Source: Geobacter sp. (GTDB taxonomy: Bacteria; Desulfobacterota; Desulfuromonadia; Geobacterales; Pseudopelobacteraceae). Taken from it: 22,427 nt of DNA. The DNA is taken from the NCBI GenBank assembly GCA_027346925.1, contig DAIERH010000003.1:1-22427 (forward strand), in the 5' to 3' direction. The first letter of the stretch is position 1; each line of letters opens with the position of its first letter. Shown in pieces: positions 14,485 to 22,086 of the stretch. The position numbers and the translations under genes are program-made. A model generated the notes under the pieces. That model was not told where the DNA came from and did no database searches. It saw only the letters and a list, made by a program, of their open reading frames with translations.

Positions 14485-15516
14485 ATGCTGAAAAGGATCA
14501 TCCTGCTTACGGTGGCGCCCGTGCTGTTTTTTGCGATCGTCGCCAGTGCCGCGGAAACCAAGGACATCTACTTCACCTTCAAGCACGCAGACCCGGTGGT
14601 CTTTAGCCACGAATTCCACTTGAACAAATACGACAACAAATGCAAGGTGTGTCACGATGCCATCTTCAACCTGCGCAACCGCCGGCACTTTACCATGGCC
14701 GAGATGGAGAAGACCAAATCCTGCGGCGCCTGCCACAGCGGCGTTAAAGCCTTCAGTGTCGCCAAGGACAAAGACTGCGTCAAGTGTCACAAGGGCAACC
14801 CCCGCGAGGTGACCTACCGCATCAAGGGGCTGGGCGAAGCGGTGTTCAGTCACGCCATCCACATTGCCAAGACCAACGGGGCATGCAGGAGTTGCCACAA
14901 CGGCAAGGTCATCCCCGGAAAGCAAAAGGCGGTAACCATGGCCGAGATGGAGAAGGGCCGGACCTGCGGCGCCTGTCACAACGGCAAGAAAGCCTTCACG
15001 GTGACCGCCAACTGCAACCGCTGTCACAGGGGGCTTGCTCCCAAGGACATCACCTTCAATCTCAAAGGGGTGACACCGGCCGTCTTCAGTCACTCGTTCC
15101 ACACCCAGGCATACTCGTGCAAGGACTGCCACACGAAGGTATTTCCCTTCAAGGCAGTGGCCGGAAAGGCAACCATGGACGACATGGCCAAGGGCAAATC
15201 CTGCGGCACCTGCCACAACGGCAAGGATGCCTTCGCCTCCAGCGGCGACTGCAGCAAGTGCCATAAAGGTATGAAACCTGGTAAGATCGTCTTCAGGTCT
15301 AAGACCGGGACCATCACGGGTTACTTCAGCCACGAGTTCCATCTGCAGGCCTACAAGTGCGCCGACTGCCACACCAAGATATTCCCCTACAAGGCCCTGA
15401 TGGGCACGGCTACCATGGCCGACATGGCCAAGGGCAAGTCCTGCGGCGCCTGCCATAACGGCAATGAGGCATTCCCGCCGCAGGGGAATTGCGCCAAGTG
15501 CCATAAGCCGTCATAA
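14485..15516 (+). CDS. Periplasmic dodecaheme c7-type cytochrome
   Basis: 343 aa with a Sec signal peptide (about 1-23, ending SAA). It holds twelve CXXCH sites, starting at residues 53, 80, 98, 134, 161, 177, 212, 240, 256, 292, 320 and 336. They fall into four triheme repeats of about 80 residues, each opening with FSHxxH (H42, H123, H203, H283), with (S/T)CGxCH(N/S)G and a C-x-x-CHK near the end. This is the organisation of the Geobacter c7-polymer (GSU1996-like) cytochromes, thought to work as periplasmic electron wires. The extra His residues are available as sixth ligands. SD GAGGAG is 7 bases before ATG 14485. Monocistronic, with its own promoter and terminator. Confidence 0.93.
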   Translation: MLKRIILLTVAPVLFFAIVASAAETKDIYFTFKHADPVVFSHEFHLNKYDNKCKVCHDAIFNLRNRRHFTMAEMEKTKSCGACHSGVKAFSVAKDKDCVKCHKGNPREVTYRIKGLGEAVFSHAIHIAKTNGACRSCHNGKVIPGKQKAVTMAEMEKGRTCGACHNGKKAFTVTANCNRCHRGLAPKDITFNLKGVTPAVFSHSFHTQAYSCKDCHTKVFPFKAVAGKATMDDMAKGKSCGTCHNGKDAFASSGDCSKCHKGMKPGKIVFRSKTGTITGYFSHEFHLQAYKCADCHTKIFPYKALMGTATMADMAKGKSCGACHNGNEAFPPQGNCAKCHKPS

Positions 15517-15546
15517 GACGCAGAAGACTTTGCCCTCCATCGCCAC

Positions 15547-15581
15547 AAAGGCGTCCACCCACACGGTGGACGCCTTTTTTT
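15547..15581 (+). terminator. Strong rho-independent terminator after the cytochrome gene
   Basis: A 13-bp perfect stem AAAGGCGTCCACC/GGTGGACGCCTTT with 5-base loop (15547-15577), running into a T-run that ends at 15581. Confidence 0.92.
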
Positions 15582-15838
15582 ATCCTGGGAAAAGCGGTTA
15601 AGTCACACGAAGGCACCGTGAACACAAAGGAGTCAGTGTGTTATCCGGTTAAAACATTCGCCCAAATGGCGTTCGCAAGAACACATGGGGACGTATTACT
15701 TCGTGATTTTCGTGGCTTTGTGCGGAAACAGCCGTTTTTAGGAGTGACAAAAGGGGATACGTTTCCGTTCCCCTTGCGGTTGGTGCCGTCACATGAGCCC
15801 ACGCCCTGGCATCACCTGCCGATGATGGGCATGAAGTA
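15582..15838. other. Intergenic stretch with degenerate inverted repeats, no credible gene
   Basis: A 74-codon plus-strand frame here (15618-15842) has no SD and no recognisable sequence, and it runs through a terminator hairpin. The stretch holds two oppositely oriented copies of CACGAAG/CACAAAG-type sequence (15604-15630 and 15699-15722) and the terminator of the HDOD gene. Confidence 0.55.
15749..15775 (-). terminator. Rho-independent terminator of the HDOD gene
   Basis: On the minus strand: AAGGGGA, ACG, loop GAAA, CGT, one bulged A, TCCCCTT, then TTGT. A GNRA-capped stem of ten pairs with one bulge, about 65 bases after the HDOD stop codon. Confidence 0.65.
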
Positions 15839-16702
15839 CTAATCGACTGAGATATCGCTGCCTTGCAACTCAAGGCTGAAATTTTTCACCTCAACCAGTT
15901 TGTCCTCCAGTTCATCGATGATTTCAGCCATCAGGCGCTCGTCGAACTTGAGCACATCCCAGGCGATCTGTTGAATCTGCGGGACATAGCAGTCTCCGCT
16001 GTCCCCGAAGCCGCTGGCCTTGATCAGCGCATCTGCGATGTGCACCACGGCGGTCTTGATGCGGTGGTTGCCTGATTGGGCCACATCGTGGTGAAAGGTG
16101 ATCGGCTCACTCAACTTGTCGGGCAGAAACCAGCTCTTTGCCAGCCAGCCGCCGACCTCGGCATGATCGGTATCGATGATCTCCCGTTCGGCATCCCTCA
16201 TGTACATCCCATGATCTTGGATGGCGCCTCGGATGAGTTGTTCGGCCTCGGAGCACTTGAGGCTGATGATCACCTTGCCGATATCGTGGAGCAGGGCGGC
16301 GGTGGATATCTCCTCGCATTCCGGCAGGCTGAGCTTGCGGGCTATCAGGTTTGCCGCCACGCCAACCCCCAGTGAATGCTCCCACAGGCCGAGACTGTTT
16401 TTTTCCATGATCTCGAAGATGGAGGTGCTGAGGGCGAGACACTTTACCACGTCGATGCCGAGCAGGATCATGGCATTGGAAATGGTGGAGACCCGGTAGA
16501 AACCGTATGAGGGGGAGTTGACCAGCCTGAGGATACGGGCCGACAGCACCTGGTCCGAGGAGACGATCCTGGCCATCTCCTGTACCGAGGCCTTGTCGTT
16601 CTCCGTCAGGGAGTTGAGTTTATTGACGACACCGGGCAGCGTGGGAAGCGTCTTGGTGTCCATGATGATCTTTTTCAGCTCACTCCGCTTGTTGTCCACC
16701 AC
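15839..16702 (-). CDS. HDOD-domain signalling protein with complete HD metal motif
   Basis: 287 aa. HDOD domain over about 12-215 (TLPTLPGVVNKLNSL; SSDQVLSARILRLVNSPSYG). Unlike many HDOD proteins, it keeps the whole HD-superfamily ligand set: H109, H139-D140 in LLHDIGK, H180, H204-H205 and D224. HDOD proteins act in regulation of motility, development or second-messenger pathways, usually without known catalysis; here hydrolysis is possible. No signal peptide; cytoplasmic. The start is GTG 16702, which overlaps the end of the upstream 112-aa gene by 23 bases, with GGGAGA upstream as SD, so the two are translationally linked. An ATG at codon 14 is an alternative start. Confidence 0.87.
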   Translation of the reverse strand: MVDNKRSELKKIIMDTKTLPTLPGVVNKLNSLTENDKASVQEMARIVSSDQVLSARILRLVNSPSYGFYRVSTISNAMILLGIDVVKCLALSTSIFEIMEKNSLGLWEHSLGVGVAANLIARKLSLPECEEISTAALLHDIGKVIISLKCSEAEQLIRGAIQDHGMYMRDAEREIIDTDHAEVGGWLAKSWFLPDKLSEPITFHHDVAQSGNHRIKTAVVHIADALIKASGFGDSGDCYVPQIQQIAWDVLKFDERLMAEIIDELEDKLVEVKNFSLELQGSDISVD

Positions 16703-17018
16703 TGTCTCCCATCGATCTTTTCAGGTGATCCACGAACATCTCGTACACTTTGAGCGTCAAGGGGTCATTGCGAACCTTTTCAAAACGCCGGTCGAGTTCA
16801 ACCAGCATTTCCTCGAGCGAACGGTCGCCGTCTTCCCAGACAGGATGCCCCTCCACATAGACCGTTGTTACGTTCAGGTTTCCGAGGCGGGCAATGAGCG
16901 TATCGCTCAGAACGGTGTGTCTGCCGCAGACCGGCATACCAACGGGGCTGTCGTTGCGAAAGACGTCCCGCGCGAGCACCATTCCGGCCGTGGCGCGCAT
17001 CAAAGGAATTTTCTGCAT
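16680..17018 (-). CDS. Small conserved protein resembling an HD-GYP N-terminal domain
   Basis: 112 aa, no signal peptide or membrane helix. Residues 1-58 (PLMRATAGMVLARDVF ... VLSDTLIARLGNLNVTTVYV) resemble the short N-terminal module found before HD-GYP and related signalling domains; the remainder is helical and charged. Function unknown. Its 3' end overlaps the HDOD gene by 23 bases, so the two products are probably made together and may form the equivalent of one split protein. The start ATG 17018 has only a weak SD. A good promoter lies 60-90 bases upstream. Confidence 0.75.
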   Translation of the reverse strand: MQKIPLMRATAGMVLARDVFRNDSPVGMPVCGRHTVLSDTLIARLGNLNVTTVYVEGHPVWEDGDRSLEEMLVELDRRFEKVRNDPLTLKVYEMFVDHLKRSMGDSGGQQAE

Positions 17019-17077
17019 GGAGTAGGACCTTGTTCCGTATAACCGAGCACGGACTGGATAGTTTCACATAGCAATCA

Positions 17078-17106
17078 ATGTTAAAGAGATTGCAGCATAA
17101 AGTCAA
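17078..17106 (-). promoter_or_regulatory. Promoter of the small protein-HDOD operon
   Basis: Minus-strand -35 TTGACT (17101-17106), 17-base spacer, -10 TAACAT (17078-17083), about 60 bases before the ATG. Confidence 0.55.
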
Positions 17107-17174
17107 TGCGCGATTCCGGCTGCCCAGGAGTTCCCACGCCTGTTCCCGGCCGGACTTACCACAGCGGTTCCAGG

Positions 17175-17687
17175 CTATCGGCAGGGCGGGAGGAAAGGGG
17201 CGTGAGCGCCGGCCGCAAGCCGCCTCCCCTTCCCCACCAGCACGATCCCGGTCGCCGTGTGCATGACAATCTTCCTTCCCACCCGGCCGCCCACATCGCT
17301 GGCGGCAACCGGTATGCCATATTCCTCCAGCATCTGGTAGGCAAGTATGACGTTGCGGTCACCGATCATGAACACCTCGTTCCCGGTTCCCATGACATTG
17401 GCGCCGCCAAAAACCTTGGCAACCAGGTTTTCCTGCCTGCATCCCATGGCAAGCACCCGTGCAAGCAGCTTTTTGATGGCGATATTGCCGTATTTGGGGG
17501 TCGCCAGGCCTTCTCCGTTCCACAGCGGCAGCATATAATGATTTATTCCGCCCATGCGAGCCACCGAATCCCACAGGCAGACCGCCACGCACGAGCCCAG
17601 AACCGTGCTGATCCTATGATCCTCGGGTGCGGCGAACAAGGTGCCGGGGAACAGGAAATGCTTCAATGTCGTCTCGTCGCTACCCAC
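17175..17687 (-). CDS. cheD: Chemoreceptor glutamine deamidase CheD (orphan)
   Basis: 170 aa. CheD deamidates glutamines in methyl-accepting chemotaxis proteins and can bind CheC. The catalytic triad is visible: T28 and C33 in STVLGSCVAVCLWD, and H50 in GGINHYMLP. The later NVILAYQMLEEYGIPVAASDVGG and GRKIVMHTATGIVLV stretches fit the family. GTG 17687 is the start, 6 bases after the kinase-like gene stop with a weak SD. No other chemotaxis gene is in the window, so it is an orphan cheD coupled to a kinase-like gene. The C-terminal 15 residues are basic/hydrophobic and not conserved-looking. Confidence 0.92.
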   Translation of the reverse strand: MGSDETTLKHFLFPGTLFAAPEDHRISTVLGSCVAVCLWDSVARMGGINHYMLPLWNGEGLATPKYGNIAIKKLLARVLAMGCRQENLVAKVFGGANVMGTGNEVFMIGDRNVILAYQMLEEYGIPVAASDVGGRVGRKIVMHTATGIVLVGKGRRLAAGAHAPFLPPCR

Positions 17688-17693
17688 GATCGC

Positions 17694-18584
17694 CTATTTC
17701 TCACTCATTTCATCAAAGAGGAACAGGCTGCCCCCCTCGGTAAAGACATTTTCGCCATCGGCGAAAGAATTGTGCGGAATCACGACGGTGAACAGGGCGC
17801 CTTCACCCGGGGCGCTTTCCAACGCAATCGTCCCTTGCAGAAGATCGGCCAGGGCCCTGGCGATGCTGAGCCCCAGCCCATGTCCGGGATGGGAACGGGT
17901 TGTGCCGCTCTCCAGTTGAACAAAACGATCGAAGATACGCTTGTGATCTTCTTCCGCGATTCCCCTGCCACGGTCGCGCACGGCCACCACCAGCCGTCCC
18001 TCCACATCGAGCGCCAGGGAAACGTGAACCACGTCTCCCGGGGGGCTGAACTCGACCGCATTGGCCAGGAGATTGGAAACGATGACCTGCAGCTTCTCCG
18101 CGTCGGTCGCAAACAGGAGCGGTTCAGACCCGCGCTGCAGTTTCAATTCAATGCCCACCGATTTCCTGGAAGCACTGTAACGGAGCACCTCCACCACGTC
18201 CTTCAGCACGGCTGCCACGTCCACATGGGCGATATGCGGATCGACCTCGCCCGCCTCCAACTCGGCGGCCATGAAGATGTTCCGCAGTTGAAAATCCAAA
18301 TTGCCGGCCTCGGAGCAAATCAACGACGCCATCTTGGCGACCTCTCCGTCCTCCCGGCCGCTGGCGGCCAGTTCCGCCGCCAGGCCAATGATGACGTTGA
18401 GCGGGTTGTTGATCTCGTTGCGGATGTTGGAGAGGAAGTTGCTTTTCAGCGCCTCCGACTGTTCAAGCCTGCGGTTCATCTCCACCAGCTTGCTATTCAC
18501 CACGCTCAGGTCCGAAAAGGCCTTCCTGCTCTGGGCAAAACGGGTAGTCAGCTCCTGGATCAGCTCATCGTCCCTCACGTCCAT
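17694..18584 (-). CDS. Histidine-kinase-like protein lacking the phospho-acceptor His
   Basis: 296 aa, no transmembrane segment and no PAS or receiver domain seen. An N-terminal coiled-coil-like helix (5-48) leads into a HisKA-like segment FLSNIRNEINNPLNVIIGL (50-68). In histidine kinases this reads FLxxxSHExRTPL, so Asn56 replaces the phosphorylated His. The ATPase domain looks intact: N box NLLANAVEFSPPG, G1 DRGRGIAEE, F box IFDRFVQLE, G2 GHGLGLSIARAL. It may bind ATP and signal by conformation, or phosphorylate another protein. Start ATG 18584 has GGGGAGG 7 bases upstream. Coupled to cheD downstream. Confidence 0.87.
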   Translation of the reverse strand: MDVRDDELIQELTTRFAQSRKAFSDLSVVNSKLVEMNRRLEQSEALKSNFLSNIRNEINNPLNVIIGLAAELAASGREDGEVAKMASLICSEAGNLDFQLRNIFMAAELEAGEVDPHIAHVDVAAVLKDVVEVLRYSASRKSVGIELKLQRGSEPLLFATDAEKLQVIVSNLLANAVEFSPPGDVVHVSLALDVEGRLVVAVRDRGRGIAEEDHKRIFDRFVQLESGTTRSHPGHGLGLSIARALADLLQGTIALESAPGEGALFTVVIPHNSFADGENVFTEGGSLFLFDEMSEK

Positions 18585-18682
18585 CGCATACCTCCCCTAC
18601 TGATATCCCAAACCGCGTGTCCCCGGATTGCCCCGCCCCTGCCGCGCCATCGGCCGAGCTGCAGCCCCACTCCTCATATCAA

Positions 18683-19615
18683 TCACCACCAACGCCAAAG
18701 TGCTACGATGAACACGATCAGGAAGACCGTGATCAGGTTCATGTAGGCCATGAAGAAGAACACCCGTTCGGGGAGCGGCCGGAGGGGCGCGGCAGCCCCA
18801 TGGTTCAACGTACCCACGCACGGCAGGGCCGTGACCTTTTCTTCGCCGTGGGGGGCCTGACCGAGAAACTCGCTCAGATCCCGGCCCGCCGGGTGGCGGC
18901 CGACATGCATCCCACCCTTCCAGAGCCGGCTGGGGGTGCCGTCGTAGACCTTGCCGTTGTAGCCGAAATAGATCGGCCTCCCTTCGGAACCGTCGAAAAA
19001 GGCCAACTCGTCCGGAGTAAAGGCGGTCTTTCCCGTCTGGTCGGAAACTGCCGTCCCCGTCCCGTTTCCGGCCCGCAGCCGTGGGCCGATCACCAGCACC
19101 ACCACCAGTGCCGAACCGGCCATGATAAGGAAGAGGCCGATCTTGACCAGCAGCAGGATACCGAAACGGGTGTGCAGCAGCACATCCAGCGAGGTAACCC
19201 GGTAGTGCATCAGAATGACGCCGCTCAGCGCCATGACCGCCATGGACACCAGCCCTACCCGCACCTCGCCGCGTGGCAGTCCCTGCGAGGCGTAGGCCGG
19301 CTTCAGGACCAGGTGTACGTACAGGATCGTACCGAACCAGAGGATGGCGGTCAGCAGGTGGGCATACCCGACCAGCAGCCGCAGCAAGCGGGGCAGGATG
19401 CCGGCCAGCGCAGATGGCGCGGCGGGTGGCTGGGGATGTTTCTGCGCCTGGAAGGCCTTGCCGGCGGCGGTCAACTCTCCGCCTCCGGAAGGGTTCAGAT
19501 GGCAGAAGGCGCACTCCTTGCCGGTCTGCATGGCGTATTCCTCGGTGGCATACACGGTGCCACCCGCGAACAGGAGAGCCAGTGCCGCCACAATGCCCAG
19601 GACAACGATTCTCAT
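18683..19615 (-). CDS. c-heme / CopD-like / cytochrome b5-like membrane protein
   Basis: 310 aa. Signal peptide (1-23), then one c-type heme site CAFCH (35-39). Four hydrophobic segments between about 75 and 178 resemble a CopD-type integral membrane domain, with several His (H86, H101, H137, H148) that could bind heme b or metal. Residues 198-265 are a cytochrome-b5-like heme/steroid-binding domain (FTPDELAFFDG, KVYDGTPSRLWKGG, GRHPAGRDL, APHGEEKV; candidate ligands H241 and H256). A last helix is at 286-308. The start at ATG 19615 with the G-rich SD GGGGGTGGGG fits the signal peptide. Likely a quinone or periplasmic electron-transfer protein; partner unknown. It is 98 bases before the kinase-like gene. 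Confidence 0.85.
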   Translation of the reverse strand: MRIVVLGIVAALALLFAGGTVYATEEYAMQTGKECAFCHLNPSGGGELTAAGKAFQAQKHPQPPAAPSALAGILPRLLRLLVGYAHLLTAILWFGTILYVHLVLKPAYASQGLPRGEVRVGLVSMAVMALSGVILMHYRVTSLDVLLHTRFGILLLVKIGLFLIMAGSALVVVLVIGPRLRAGNGTGTAVSDQTGKTAFTPDELAFFDGSEGRPIYFGYNGKVYDGTPSRLWKGGMHVGRHPAGRDLSEFLGQAPHGEEKVTALPCVGTLNHGAAAPLRPLPERVFFFMAYMNLITVFLIVFIVALWRWW

Positions 19616-19772
19616 TCCCCACCCCCAAAAAACAAACGAATTCGTGTAGACACTGTTGCCGCCCATTAGCGCCGGCTGCCTTCAGAATCGAACGTCTCCA
19701 TGATGTCTTTCCCTGCCGCGATTGAGTTGCCGCGGGTGTATTGTACGCCTTCAGAGCCATTTTTCAAGCATA
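19616..19772. other. Leader region of the c-heme/CopD/b5 gene
   Basis: 157 bases between the redox membrane gene and the hairpin of the next minus-strand gene. I see no open frame with a ribosome binding site and no confident promoter. Confidence 0.4.
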
Positions 19773-19810
19773 CAAAAGCCCCGCCTGCCTTGCGGCCTGC
19801 GGGGCTTTTG
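19773..19810 (-). terminator. Terminator of the LPP20-like gene
   Basis: Perfect 12-bp arms CAAAAGCCCCGC (19773-19784) and GCGGGGCTTTTG (19799-19810) around a 14-base loop. T-runs of four on either strand; it can act in both directions. Confidence 0.75.
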
Positions 19811-19846
19811 CAGTAAATCCGGGAAACGGGGAAAAAGGACCGTTAC

Positions 19847-20749
19847 CTACTTCAATACGAAGGCGACCCGTGCATCGGCCATGAAGCCCGAGGCCTGGTT
19901 GGCGGAGAATATCTTCACCGCCGTATCGTCGCTCACGCGCAGATCAGACGGGCTGACCGTGCCGGAGGCCTTGATCACCAACGGATTCTTCACACCGCGC
20001 TTGCCCAGGGCAGCCCTGGCCTTGTCCACACTGTTGGTGTACTCGCCGCACCCCTGTTCAACCAGCACCTTCTGGCTGATCTTGGCCGGGTCGTACAGCA
20101 CCTCCCCCTTGGGATTGAAGATACGGTTGATCAACGCCGGACGGAAGTTGTAGGCGGTGGCATCGATGATCAGGCCGTCATAGGCACCCGTTGCCGCCGG
20201 AGCAGGAATCTCCGCCGGAGGCGCGTATGCCGGTTTCTCCAATTCCTGCTTGACCTTGGGTTCGGTCAGGATCTTCTCGTACATGGCGGCGGCAAAGCTC
20301 TTGGGCCCGGTCACGCCGACCTTGAGGATCACCAGGGCGGTTTCCTCCTGATCGTTATACTCCTGTACAACCACCTGGGCGCCCCTGATGAAACCGGTTA
20401 CGGCGGTCTTGATCACATCAGAGGCCAATTCCGAATCCCTGACCGTGGTCTCGCTGACAACAGCCACACCCTCCAGCAGTTCGACCAGGCGGCGTTGGGC
20501 AACGACCTTGGCTGCGGTAATTGCGGTCAGACGTTTCTGTCCGCCGGCGGTACCTTTCTTGGGCACCCCTTCACCCGTCATCAGGATCGCATCCTGGGTA
20601 TAGGCCTGTTCGACCGTTGTCGTTATGGTCAGATTGTTGTCATGGAGATACCTGCGGGCCTTCTGGAAACGGGTATCCACCTCGTCGCCGAAGGCCAGGC
20701 TGGATAAGTTCATCAGTGCGATTGCTGCAAACAAGATCCTCATCTTCAT
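19847..20749 (-). CDS. Secreted LPP20/FlgT-like protein
   Basis: 300 aa with a Sec signal peptide (about 1-21, ending AFG; no lipobox Cys). Residues 70-145 resemble the LPP20/FlgT N-terminal fold: ITAAKVVAQRRLVELLEGV, TTVRDSELASDVIKTAVTGF, IRGAQVVVQEYNDQEETALVILKVGV. A Pro-rich spacer (about 170-190) is followed by a C-terminal domain GLIIDATAYNFRPALINRIF ... EGCGEY-like with one Cys. Such proteins are envelope components, FlgT forming part of flagellar basal structures; there are no flagellar genes here, so a role in the outer envelope is inferred. Start ATG 20749 has AGGAGG 8 bases upstream. It is 30 bases after the lipoprotein gene, so co-transcribed. Confidence 0.78.
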   Translation of the reverse strand: MKMRILFAAIALMNLSSLAFGDEVDTRFQKARRYLHDNNLTITTTVEQAYTQDAILMTGEGVPKKGTAGGQKRLTAITAAKVVAQRRLVELLEGVAVVSETTVRDSELASDVIKTAVTGFIRGAQVVVQEYNDQEETALVILKVGVTGPKSFAAAMYEKILTEPKVKQELEKPAYAPPAEIPAPAATGAYDGLIIDATAYNFRPALINRIFNPKGEVLYDPAKISQKVLVEQGCGEYTNSVDKARAALGKRGVKNPLVIKASGTVSPSDLRVSDDTAVKIFSANQASGFMADARVAFVLK

Positions 20750-20779
20750 GGCTATTGCCCTCCTGTTGGTAAATGAACG

Positions 20780-21985
20780 CTAGTGTATGTTGATCCGCTG
20801 TTGCAGCATGCGCACGGCAAGGATCGCCTCGGCGCCGTCCACCGGATCGGCAATGCGGAATTCGCCCGAGAGTTCACCTTCCATGATGCCGCGGGTGGTC
20901 ATGTTGAGCACGGCATTGTAGAACGGCGAGGTGGGCTTGACATCCGGGAAGGGGGAACGGTCCTGGCCGAAGAATGCGGTGGCCAGCTTCTCGTCGCCGG
21001 TCAGCTTTATCAGCACATCCTCCAGAATGAAGGCCATTTCGCCGCGCAAGACCTTGTCACCGGGCTTGAAGAGGTAGGCTTTGGTGGTTGCGTCGGCCTT
21101 GGGCTCCAGACCGCGCACCTTCCACTTCATGACGGTCAGGATTTCATCCTTGAATGGGTGGCCAAGGACATCGGCCGGGGTGAACTCGGCCTGCATCCCG
21201 TCAACCTGGGATCTGACGGGAATACGCCCGGCAAAGAGTTTGTCCAGCTTCATCTCGTCGATCAGGAGGGCTGCCAGCTCGCCCCGGCTGACGCTCTCCT
21301 TGACGGCGATCTTCTTGCCCACGTCTCCCACGGTGATGCCGCCCATGGCGCGAACGATCTTGGCGGTCTTCTTCCAGGCCTGGTCAGCCGGTTCGTTCCA
21401 TTTGCCGTCCTTGCGCGCCCCCAGGGTCTCACGGAACTTGTCCTCGGCCTTACGGAATTCGTACCCATCCAGGTAGGCCAGCCCCATGAAGTAGGTGGCG
21501 GCTTCCTTCCCCTGGTAGTAGTCAAGCAGGCGCTCATCAACCCTCTGGTTCATGGCTTCCCGGTAGGCATCTTCCGCCTTGGCCAGCCAGTTGTCGCCCT
21601 TTATCAGGTTGTTCACCCGGATAGCCGCCACCAGATTCTCGAAACGGTCGTTGTCGGTCTCTGCCAGTTTACGGCCCTTTTCAAGGCTTTCCAGCGCCCG
21701 TTCGACCTCGACACCTTTATAGCCGCTGTCCTGCTGGGTACGGGCCTTGATGGCGAAGGCTATGGCCCGGCCGGACCAGGCCGCGGAGAACTGCTCCTCG
21801 CAATACACCGCGCGGTCGAATTTCGCCATCGCCTGATCCACCTTGAGCTGCTCCAGCGACTCCATGCCGCCCAGGTAGTGGTGACGGGGATTGTCCTCGG
21901 GAGATGTGCATCGTGCCGCCGGTGTGGCGCAGCCAGCCAGGGCTGCGACTGCCGCCAGCATGACCAGTAACCAGAACTTTTTCAT
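20780..21985 (-). CDS. Lipoprotein with TPR-like and SLH-like regions
   Basis: 401 aa. Signal peptide with lipobox LAGC (16-19), so an acylated lipoprotein with Cys19, probably in the outer membrane. TPR-like helices follow (about 40-215: GGMESLEQLKVDQAMAKFDR, WLAKAEDAYREAMNQ, YEFRKAEDKFRETLG). The C-terminal half (about 225-401) has S-layer-homology-like segments: SRGELAALLIDEM, HPFKDEILTVMKWKVRGL with LFKPGDKVLRGEMAFILEDV, and SPFPDVKPTSPFYNAVLNM with FRIADPVDGAEAILAV. SLH units bind cell-wall polymers or serve as periplasmic spacers. Start ATG 21985 has AGGAG 8 bases upstream. First gene of a two-gene operon with the LPP20-like protein. Confidence 0.83.
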   Translation of the reverse strand: MKKFWLLVMLAAVAALAGCATPAARCTSPEDNPRHHYLGGMESLEQLKVDQAMAKFDRAVYCEEQFSAAWSGRAIAFAIKARTQQDSGYKGVEVERALESLEKGRKLAETDNDRFENLVAAIRVNNLIKGDNWLAKAEDAYREAMNQRVDERLLDYYQGKEAATYFMGLAYLDGYEFRKAEDKFRETLGARKDGKWNEPADQAWKKTAKIVRAMGGITVGDVGKKIAVKESVSRGELAALLIDEMKLDKLFAGRIPVRSQVDGMQAEFTPADVLGHPFKDEILTVMKWKVRGLEPKADATTKAYLFKPGDKVLRGEMAFILEDVLIKLTGDEKLATAFFGQDRSPFPDVKPTSPFYNAVLNMTTRGIMEGELSGEFRIADPVDGAEAILAVRMLQQRINIH

Positions 21986-22031
21986 ACGCCGCTCCTTTTA
22001 GTAGGTTACAAACAATTTCCTGCACTTTTTT

Positions 22032-22086
22032 AGTACGTTAAAATTATTGCTGTGTATTGTTGCAGAAATAATTTTGTTAACGTACT
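22032..22086. repeat. Inverted repeat upstream of the lipoprotein gene
   Basis: AGTACGTTAA (22032-22041) and its exact reverse complement TTAACGTACT (22077-22086). Inner AAATTATT/AATAATTT segments add further pairing with a 3-base bulge. Confidence 0.65.

Noticed and set aside
14304..14567. Upstream extension of the nadC frame.
   Set aside because: It covers the divergent promoters and the start of the cytochrome gene; family homology begins at 14303.
15618..15842. Plus-strand 74-codon open frame after the cytochrome.
   Set aside because: No ribosome binding site, no family resemblance, and it runs through a terminator hairpin of the opposite gene.
17106..18746. Long plus-strand frame of 546 codons opposite cheD and the kinase-like gene.
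   Set aside because: His/Gln/Arg-rich composition typical of antisense frames in GC-rich DNA; the minus-strand genes have clear motifs.
18597..19760. Long alternative minus-strand frame of 387 codons.
   Set aside because: Arg/Pro/Gly-rich shadow of the c-heme/CopD/b5 gene with no recognisable domain.
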